Below, one piece after another: positions 45,809 through 51,663 of a DNA stretch of 51,663 bases; positions within the stretch are counted from its first letter, which is position 1; each line of letters opens with the position of its first letter. The notes under the pieces were generated by a model, which made no database searches, was not told the DNA's origin, and saw nothing but the letters and a program-made list of their open reading frames with translations. The stretch covers positions 640,407 to 692,069 of the forward strand of contig NZ_QFRX01000001.1 in assembly GCF_003143935.1 (NCBI RefSeq), read 5' to 3'. The translations under genes were made by a program, and so were the position numbers. This DNA is from Streptomyces sp. Act143. Lineage in GTDB: Bacteria; Actinomycetota; Actinomycetes; Streptomycetales; Streptomycetaceae.

Positions 45809-46611
45809 CGGATGTCCCGGTGCCCTACCGCGTGGTCGACCGCAGGCCGGAGACCGCGGACACGGTCACCCTGTGCCTGGAACCGGTCGCCGCCCCGCTG
45901 GACGACTTCGCGCCGGGCCAGTTCGCGATGGTGCACTGCTTCGGCCGCGGCGAGATCCCCGTCTCGGTGAGCTCCGTACAGGCCACCGGCGGGCTCGCGC
46001 ACACGATCCGCGCGGTGGGGGCGGTCTCGTCGGGACTGTGCGAGGCGCAGGCCGGGGACGTGCTGGGCGTGCGGGGCCCGTACGGGGTCGGCTGGGAGCC
46101 GGAGCGGGCGCACGGGCGGGACGTGGTCGTGGTCGCGGGCGGCATCGGGCTGGCACCGCTCCGGCCGCTGATCCTGCGGGCGCTGGCCGAACCGGCGGCG
46201 TTCGGGCGGGTCAACGTGCTGATCGGGGCGCGGACCCCGGCCGATCTGATGTCCCGCAAGGAGATCGAACACTGGCCGACCTCGTACACCGGCGTCACCG
46301 TGGACCGGCCCGACCAGGAGTGGCGCGGGGACGTCGGGCTCGTGACCATGCTGCTGGACCGGGCGGCCTTCCACCCCGCGCGCGCCGCGGCGTTCGTCTG
46401 CGGGCCGGAGCCGATGATCCGGGCCACGGCCCGCGACCTCGTCTTCCGGGGCGTGCCCGCGGAGCGGATCAGGGTCTCCCTGGAGCGGAACATGCGCTGC
46501 GCGACCGGGCACTGCGGCCACTGCCAGCTCGGCCCGCTGCTGCTGTGCCAGGCAGGGCCGGTCGTGGACTGGAGCCATGCCGAACCGCTGCTGTCGGTAA
46601 GGGAGTTGTGA
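45805..46611 (+). CDS. hyhG: Group 3b hydrogenase FAD/NAD(P)-binding (gamma) subunit
   Basis: 268 residues, ATGA overlap with the previous gene. Ferredoxin-reductase-like fold: an FAD-binding barrel with [23 protein letters not shown], a nucleotide domain with [16 protein letters not shown] and [12 protein letters not shown], and a C-terminal [2Fe-2S]-type cysteine set [19 protein letters not shown]. It links the hydrogenase to NAD(P)(H). Followed directly by hyhS with a one-base overlap. Confidence 0.92.
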   Translation: MTDVPVPYRVVDRRPETADTVTLCLEPVAAPLDDFAPGQFAMVHCFGRGEIPVSVSSVQATGGLAHTIRAVGAVSSGLCEAQAGDVLGVRGPYGVGWEPERAHGRDVVVVAGGIGLAPLRPLILRALAEPAAFGRVNVLIGARTPADLMSRKEIEHWPTSYTGVTVDRPDQEWRGDVGLVTMLLDRAAFHPARAAAFVCGPEPMIRATARDLVFRGVPAERIRVSLERNMRCATGHCGHCQLGPLLLCQAGPVVDWSHAEPLLSVREL

Positions 46612-47372
46612 TGAAACCGACCCTCGCCGTGTTCAAGCTGGCCTCCTGCGACGGCTGTCAGCTCACCCTGCTGGACTGCGAGGACGAACTCCTGGCACTG
46701 GCGGGCCAGGTGGAGATCTCGCACTTCCTGGAGGCCTCCAGCTCGGTAGCGGGCGGACCGTACGACCTGACGCTCGTCGAGGGCTCGGTCACCACGGCCG
46801 CCGACGCCGAACGGGTCCGCGCGATCCGTGCCGCCTCCCGCCATCTGGTCACGATCGGGGCGTGCGCGACGGCCGGCGGCATCCAGGCGCTCCGGAACTT
46901 CGCGGACGTCGACGCCTACCGGCGGGTGGTCTACGCGCACCCCGAGTACATCGACACGCTCGCCACCTCCACCCCCGTGTCGGCCCATGTGGACGTCGAC
47001 TTCGAGCTGCGCGGCTGCCCGATCGACAAACGGCAGCTCATCGAGGTCATCACCGCCTTCCTCGCCGGGCGCAGGCCGGACGTGCCGAACCACAGCGTCT
47101 GCTTCGAGTGCAAGCGCCGCGGCACGGTGTGCGTCACCGTCGCCCACGGCACCCCCTGCCTGGGGCCGGTCACGCACGCCGGGTGCGGGGCCCTGTGTCC
47201 GGCGTACCAGCGGGGCTGCTTCGGCTGCTTCGGGCCCTCCGGGTCGGTGAACCTGCCCGCGCTCATCCCGGTGCTGCGCCGCGACGGCCTCGACGAGGAC
47301 GACGTCCAGCGCTTCCTGCACACCTTCAACACCGCCGCTTTCGCCGCTCACGACAAGGAGTTGTCACCGTGA
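46611..47372 (+). CDS. hyhS: Group 3b [NiFe]-hydrogenase small (delta) subunit
   Basis: 253 residues. No Tat signal, as expected for a cytoplasmic type 3 enzyme. Cluster ligands: [12 protein letters not shown] at the N-terminus, [12 protein letters not shown], and [10 protein letters not shown] for the proximal cluster, then the cysteine-rich [10 protein letters not shown]...[18 protein letters not shown]...GCFGCFGP for further [4Fe-4S] clusters. The protein conducts electrons from the NiFe site of HyhL to HyhB and HyhG. The last codons overlap hyhL (GTGA). Confidence 0.95.
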   Translation: MKPTLAVFKLASCDGCQLTLLDCEDELLALAGQVEISHFLEASSSVAGGPYDLTLVEGSVTTAADAERVRAIRAASRHLVTIGACATAGGIQALRNFADVDAYRRVVYAHPEYIDTLATSTPVSAHVDVDFELRGCPIDKRQLIEVITAFLAGRRPDVPNHSVCFECKRRGTVCVTVAHGTPCLGPVTHAGCGALCPAYQRGCFGCFGPSGSVNLPALIPVLRRDGLDEDDVQRFLHTFNTAAFAAHDKELSP

Positions 47373-48730
47373 CGCACCGTGGAGCCCGTGTGCTGCACGT
47401 CGGCTCGCTGTCCCGGGTCGAGGGCGAGGGCGCGCTGCGCCTGCGGGTGCACGACGGGACGGTCACCGAGGCACGGCTGGAGATCTACGAACCGCCGCGG
47501 TTCTTCGAGGCGTTCCTGCGCGGCCGTTCGTACACCGAACCGCCCGACATCACCGCCCGGGTGTGCGGCATCTGCCCGGTGGCCTACCAGATGAGCGCCT
47601 GCGCGGCGATCGAGGACGCCTGCGGGGTGCGGGTCGATCCGGTGATCCGCGAGCTGCGCCGGCTGCTGTACTGCGGGGAGTGGATCGAGAGCCAGGCCCT
47701 GCACATCTACCTGCTGCACGCCCCGGACTTCCTGGGCCGTGCGAGCGCGATCGAACTGGCCCGCACGCACCGGGCCGAGGTCGAGCGCGGGCTGCGGTTG
47801 AAGAAGGCGGGCAACTCGCTGATGGAGCTGCTCGGCGGGCGGGCGGTGCATCCCGTGAACGTCCGCCTCGGCGGCTTCCACCGGGTGCCGACGCGCCAGG
47901 AACTCCGTCCGCTGCACGAGGAGTTGAAGCGGGCCCTCGACGACGCCTGGGACACCGTCCGCTGGGTGGCGGGCTTCGAGTTCCCGGACGCGCGCGTCGA
48001 GGCCGACCTGCTGGCGCTGGCCGAGCCGGACACGTACGCCATCGAGGGCGGCACACCGACCGTGCTGCGCGCCGACGGGACCGGAACCTCCTTTCCCGTA
48101 GGGGACTTCACCGGGCACGTCACCGAGACCCACGTGCCGCACTCCACCGCGCTGCACTCCCGGCTGGACGGGCGGCTCCATCTCACCGGCTCCCTCGCCC
48201 GGTTCGCGATCAGCGGGGCACGGCTGTCGCCGGCGGCGCGGGAGGCGGCCGTGGCGGCCGGGCTGGGCGATCCCCGCGAGGGCGCCGTGTGCCGCAATCC
48301 GTTCCGGTCGATCCTGGTGCGGGCCGTGGAGACGCTCTACGCCGTCGACGAGGCCCTGCGGATCATCGGCTCGTACGAGCCGCCCGAGCACCCCTACGTG
48401 GAGGTGCCGCCGGTCGCGGGGGTCGGGCACGGCGCCACCGAGGCACCGCGCGGGCTGCTGTACCACCGCTACGAACTCGACGCCGACGGCCTGGTCGCCG
48501 ATGCGCGGATGGTGCCGCCGACCGCGCAGAACCAGGGCGCGATCGAGGCCGACCTGCGCCGGATCGCCCAGCACGCCATCGCCGAACAGGACGCGGGTGA
48601 CGCCGAGTTGACGCAGCTGTGCGAGCGGGCGATCCGCAATCACGACCCGTGCATCTCGTGTTCCACCCATTTCCTCGACCTGACGGTCGTGAGGACCGCA
48701 GGAGACACTGCGGGAGGCTGCGATGTCTGA
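47369..48730 (+). CDS. hyhL: Group 3b [NiFe]-hydrogenase large (alpha) catalytic subunit
   Basis: 453 residues from GTG 47369. NiFe ligands are complete: N-terminal RVCGICP (Cys66, Cys69) and C-terminal DPCISCSTH (Cys428, Cys431, His434). The L1 context [10 protein letters not shown] and the L2 context N-H-D-P-C-I-S-C are those of the bidirectional/NADP-linked type 3 enzymes. A 19-residue tail after His434 is the expected substrate of the maturation protease at 41046. Catalyses reversible H2 oxidation in the cytoplasm coupled to NAD(P). The end overlaps the CBS-BON gene by 8 bp. Confidence 0.95.
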   Translation: MTHRGARVLHVGSLSRVEGEGALRLRVHDGTVTEARLEIYEPPRFFEAFLRGRSYTEPPDITARVCGICPVAYQMSACAAIEDACGVRVDPVIRELRRLLYCGEWIESQALHIYLLHAPDFLGRASAIELARTHRAEVERGLRLKKAGNSLMELLGGRAVHPVNVRLGGFHRVPTRQELRPLHEELKRALDDAWDTVRWVAGFEFPDARVEADLLALAEPDTYAIEGGTPTVLRADGTGTSFPVGDFTGHVTETHVPHSTALHSRLDGRLHLTGSLARFAISGARLSPAAREAAVAAGLGDPREGAVCRNPFRSILVRAVETLYAVDEALRIIGSYEPPEHPYVEVPPVAGVGHGATEAPRGLLYHRYELDADGLVADARMVPPTAQNQGAIEADLRRIAQHAIAEQDAGDAELTQLCERAIRNHDPCISCSTHFLDLTVVRTAGDTAGGCDV

Positions 48731-49358
48731 ATCCCCTGAATCCCCGTACACCGTGAGCGATGTGATGACCCACACGGTCATCGCCGTCGGACGCGACGCG
48801 TCCTTCAAGGAGATCGTCGGCCTGATCGACCAGTGGAAGGTCAGCGCCCTGCCGGTCCTCGAGGGCGAGGGCAGGGTGGTCGGCGTGGTCTCCGAGGCCG
48901 ACCTGCTGGCCAAGGAGGGCGTCAAGGGCGACGACGACAAGGTCCTCGACCTCGTCGAGCGGGCCAAGGCCGAGGCGCTGACCGCCGGTGAGCTGATGAG
49001 CACGCCCGCCGTGACCGTCCACGCGGACGCCTCGGTCGCCGAGGCGGCCCGCATCATGGCCCGTCGGCGGGTGAAGCGGCTGCCCGTGGTGGACGCGATC
49101 GGCATCCTCCAGGGCGTGGTCAGCCGCAGCGACCTGCTGAAGGTGTTCCTGCGGCCCGACGAGGAGATCGCCGGCGAGATCGTCCACTCCGTGCTGACGA
49201 AACTGCCGGTCACCACTCCCCTGTCGGTCACGGTCTCCGACGGCGTCGCCACACTGTCCGGCTCCGCGGCCGAGCGCACCTACATGCCCATCGTGGCGCG
49301 GGCCGTGCGGGCGGTCGAAGGAGTCGTCGACGTGCGGCTGGAGCTCACCCACCGATGA
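48723..49358 (+). CDS. CBS-pair plus BON-domain protein
   Basis: 211 residues. Two CBS motifs ([88 protein letters not shown]) form one adenylate-binding module, and residues about 148-211 make a BON domain (ITT-like [24 protein letters not shown]). CBS-BON proteins are frequent in actinobacterial hypoxia responses and may sense AMP/ATP. It is fully embedded between hyhL and hypD by 8-bp and 4-bp overlaps, which suggests stoichiometric expression with the hydrogenase. Confidence 0.92.
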   Translation: MSESPESPYTVSDVMTHTVIAVGRDASFKEIVGLIDQWKVSALPVLEGEGRVVGVVSEADLLAKEGVKGDDDKVLDLVERAKAEALTAGELMSTPAVTVHADASVAEAARIMARRRVKRLPVVDAIGILQGVVSRSDLLKVFLRPDEEIAGEIVHSVLTKLPVTTPLSVTVSDGVATLSGSAAERTYMPIVARAVRAVEGVVDVRLELTHR

Positions 49359-50452
49359 AGTATCTCGACGAGTACCGCGACCCGGTCCTCGCCCGGCGTC
49401 TGCTGGACGAGCTGCGGCGGACGGCCACGCACCCCTGGCGGATCATGGAGGTGTGCGGCGGCCAGACCCACACCCTCGTCCGGCAGGGCATCGACGAGCT
49501 GCTGCCGGCCGGGATGCGGATGATCCACGGCCCCGGCTGCCCGGTCTGCGTCACCCCGCTGGAGACCCTGGACCGGGCCATGGCCGTCGCCGCCCGGCCC
49601 GGGGTGATCCTCACCAGTTTCGGCGACATGCTGCGCGTGCCCGGCACCGACACCGATCTGCTGTCGCTGCGGGCGCGCGGGGCGGACGTACGGGTCGTGT
49701 ACGCCCCGATGGACGCCGTACGGCTGGCGGCGGAGCATCCGGAGCGTGAGGTGGTGTTCCTGGCCGTGGGGTTCGAGACCACGGCACCCGCCAACGCGAC
49801 AGCGGTGCTGCACGCCGCCCGGCTCGGCCTCACGAACTTCTCCATGCTGGTCAGTCATGTCCTCGTGCCGCCCGCCATGACCGCGCTGCTCGACGACCCG
49901 GACTGCGAGGTGCAGGCGTTCCTCGCGGCCGGGCACGTGTGCGCGGTGATGGGCTGGCGGGAGTACGAGCCGATCGCCGCCCGGTACCGGGTGCCGATCG
50001 TGGTGACCGGGTTCGAGCCGCTGGACCTGCTGGAGGGCATCCTGCTGGCCGTACGGCAGCTGGAGTCCGGCCGGTCCGAGGTGGAGAACCAGTACGCGCG
50101 AGCCGTGCGTCGGGCCGGGAACACCGACGCGCAGGACGCCGTGCGCGCGGTCTTCCGGGTGACCGACCGGGCCTGGCGCGGCATCGGCAAACTGCCCGGC
50201 AGCGGGCTCGAACTCACCGAGGAATACGCGCGGTTCGACGCGGCCCGGCGCTTCGACGTGGGCGGGCTCAGCCCGGTCGAGGACCCCGACTGCATCGCGG
50301 GCTCGATCCTCACCGGGGCCCGGCTGCCCACGGACTGCGCGGCGTACGGCACCCGTTGCACCCCCCGCCATCCCCTGGGCGCGCCCATGGTGTCGTCCGA
50401 GGGCACCTGTGCCGCCTTCCACGCGGCCGGACGTGTCAGGAGTACGTCATGA
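49355..50452 (+). CDS. hypD: Hydrogenase maturation protein HypD
   Basis: 365 residues, ATGA overlap upstream and downstream. HypD signatures: [18 protein letters not shown] (cysteine that holds the Fe unit), [35 protein letters not shown] and the C-terminal [39 protein letters not shown] region described here by its place (about 310-355), with [4Fe-4S] cysteines. With HypC it assembles the Fe(CN)2CO group. Confidence 0.97.
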   Translation: MKYLDEYRDPVLARRLLDELRRTATHPWRIMEVCGGQTHTLVRQGIDELLPAGMRMIHGPGCPVCVTPLETLDRAMAVAARPGVILTSFGDMLRVPGTDTDLLSLRARGADVRVVYAPMDAVRLAAEHPEREVVFLAVGFETTAPANATAVLHAARLGLTNFSMLVSHVLVPPAMTALLDDPDCEVQAFLAAGHVCAVMGWREYEPIAARYRVPIVVTGFEPLDLLEGILLAVRQLESGRSEVENQYARAVRRAGNTDAQDAVRAVFRVTDRAWRGIGKLPGSGLELTEEYARFDAARRFDVGGLSPVEDPDCIAGSILTGARLPTDCAAYGTRCTPRHPLGAPMVSSEGTCAAFHAAGRVRSTS

Positions 50453-51483
50453 CGATCGAGTGCCCCGCTCCCCGTCACGAGGACGAGGTCGTGCTGCTCG
50501 GCCACGGTGCCGGGGGGCGCCTCACCGCGGAGCTGCTGGACCGGCTGATCCTGCCGTCCGTGGGCGGTGATCCCGGTCCCCTGGAGGACGCGGCGCTGCT
50601 GCCCGGCTACCGCGAACTGGTCATCAGCACGGACAGTTTCGTCGTCAGTCCGCTGTTCTTCCCCGGCGGGGACATCGGCTCCCTCGCCGTGCACGGCACC
50701 GTCAACGACCTCGCGATGCGGGGCGCGTGGCCGATCGCGCTGTCCGTCTCCCTCATCGTCGAGGAGGGGCTGCCGCTGGCCGAACTGCGGTCCGTCATGG
50801 AGTCGTTGGGGAAGGCGGCGCAGGAGGCCGGGGTGCCGGTGGTCACCGGCGACACCAAGGTGGTGGGGCGGGGCGCGGCCGACCGGCTGTTCGTCAACAC
50901 CACCGGTGTCGGACAGCGGCACGGCTCGCTGCATCCGTCCGCGGCGCTCGCGCGGCCCGGCGACGCGGTGCTGCTGTCCGGGCCGATCGGGCTGCACGGC
51001 ACGACCGTGCTGAGCACCCGCGAGGGCCTCGGTTTCGAGGGCGACATCGCCTCGGACAGCCGGCCCCTGCACCGCCTGGTCCGGGCGCTGGCCCCGTACG
51101 GCGCGGACGTCCACGTCCTGCGCGACCCGACGCGCGGCGGCCTGGCGGCGGCCCTCAACGAGATCGCCCGCGACTCCGCGGTCACCGTCGAGATCGACGA
51201 AAGCGCGGTCCCGGTCCCCGAAGCGGTCGCGGCCGCCTGCGATTTGCTGGGCCTCGACCCGCTGATCGTCGCCAACGAGGGCTGCCTGGTCGCCTTCATC
51301 TCCGCCGACGCGGCCACCGACGCCCTCGGCGCGATGCGATCGCTGCCCGAGGGTGCCCAGGCGGTACGGATCGGCGAGGTCGCCGCCGGGGAGGCACAGG
51401 GCCGGGTGGTGCTGCGGACGCTGGTGGGGGCGCGGCGGATCGTGGAGATGCCGTTGGGGGAGCAGTTGCCGCGGATCTGTTGA
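50449..51483 (+). CDS. hypE: Hydrogenase maturation protein HypE
   Basis: 344 residues, ATGA overlap with hypD. PurM/ThiL-like fold: [56 protein letters not shown] and [16 protein letters not shown]. The C-terminus ends PRIC, whose last Cys is thiocarboxamidated by HypF and dehydrated to thiocyanate. The last recognised gene of the window; hypA and hypB are expected further right or elsewhere. Confidence 0.97.
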   Translation: MTIECPAPRHEDEVVLLGHGAGGRLTAELLDRLILPSVGGDPGPLEDAALLPGYRELVISTDSFVVSPLFFPGGDIGSLAVHGTVNDLAMRGAWPIALSVSLIVEEGLPLAELRSVMESLGKAAQEAGVPVVTGDTKVVGRGAADRLFVNTTGVGQRHGSLHPSAALARPGDAVLLSGPIGLHGTTVLSTREGLGFEGDIASDSRPLHRLVRALAPYGADVHVLRDPTRGGLAAALNEIARDSAVTVEIDESAVPVPEAVAAACDLLGLDPLIVANEGCLVAFISADAATDALGAMRSLPEGAQAVRIGEVAAGEAQGRVVLRTLVGARRIVEMPLGEQLPRIC

Positions 51484-51505
51484 GGGGGGTGGGGGTTGCG
51501 GCTGA

Positions 51506-51600
51506 GTGGACCGAGGGCTGCGGTCGGGTGGGCCAGGGGCTGCGGTCGGGTGGGCCAGGGGCTGCGGTGGGGTGGGCCAGGGGCTGCGGTGGGGTGGGCC
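51506..51600. repeat. 22-bp tandem repeats downstream of hypE
   Basis: Units begin at 51506 (diverged), 51528, 51550, 51572 and 51594 (partial), each of the form GTGGGCCAGGGGCTGCGGTCGG. The window then ends in G-rich sequence and at least 12 C (51652-51663). No gene is visible in 51484-51663. Confidence 0.9.
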
Positions 51601-51663
51601 CCCGGGGGCGGAGGGCTTCGAGGGGGCGGGGGGCGGTCTGAAGGCTGAGAGCCCCCCCCCCCC

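Overview
The window is very GC-rich (roughly 72%), has strong G/C bias at third codon positions, many ATGA-type overlaps, and only high-GC actinobacterial gene families (paired LAL-type LuxR regulators, AraC regulators, Tat-exported GH106, MCLGIPG-type HypC, ppdK next to universal stress genes). It reads as a chromosomal segment of a Streptomyces or a close relative. No rRNA, tRNA, insertion sequence, phage gene or CRISPR array was seen.

Left part (1-11967): a membrane-anchored teichoic-acid-type glycerophosphotransferase cut by the left edge, with a four-unit PHO-box-like repeat in front of it; an NlpC/P60 protein whose catalytic Cys is Ala; two envelope or secreted hydrolases; a two-component pair; a secreted FG-GAP protein preceded by six 11-bp tandem repeats; an Ag85/FrmB-like esterase; a D-erythronate-dehydrogenase-like epimerase divergent from a phytanoyl-CoA dioxygenase gene and its small coupled partner.

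Middle part (12020-36347): a divergent pair of large LAL regulators, then hydrolase, AraC, AraC, hydrolase, hydrolase. This stretch looks built from paralogous pairs, in which one member carries changed key residues (Walker A Lys to Arg, catalytic Ser to Cys). Next come a Tat-exported GH106 alpha-L-rhamnosidase-like enzyme behind a LacI-type palindrome, a RibD/DHFR-like protein, pgm, a methyltransferase, a decayed cupin gene, an EEP nuclease, a LexA paralogue, a PPOX-family protein, a lipid kinase plus PAP2 phosphatase, a MerR regulator divergent from the methyltransferase it probably activates, and a GNAT enzyme.

Right part (36387-51483): an apparently coherent oxygen-limitation/dormancy island. 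A leftward usp-ppdK unit faces a rightward usp gene, followed by a group 3b type [NiFe]-hydrogenase operon: maturation protease, hypF, hypC, hyhB, a small cyclic-nucleotide-binding-domain protein, hyhG, hyhS, hyhL, a CBS-BON protein, hypD, hypE. Four related palindromic G/C-box sequences (GGGnC-N5-[AG]GCCC) lie in the three intergenic regions that start these units and resemble DosR/DevR/OsdR boxes. This suggests one dormancy regulator coordinates hydrogen metabolism, PEP/pyruvate interconversion and stress proteins. hypA and hypB are not in the window. The right edge ends in 22-bp tandem repeats and a run of at least 12 C.
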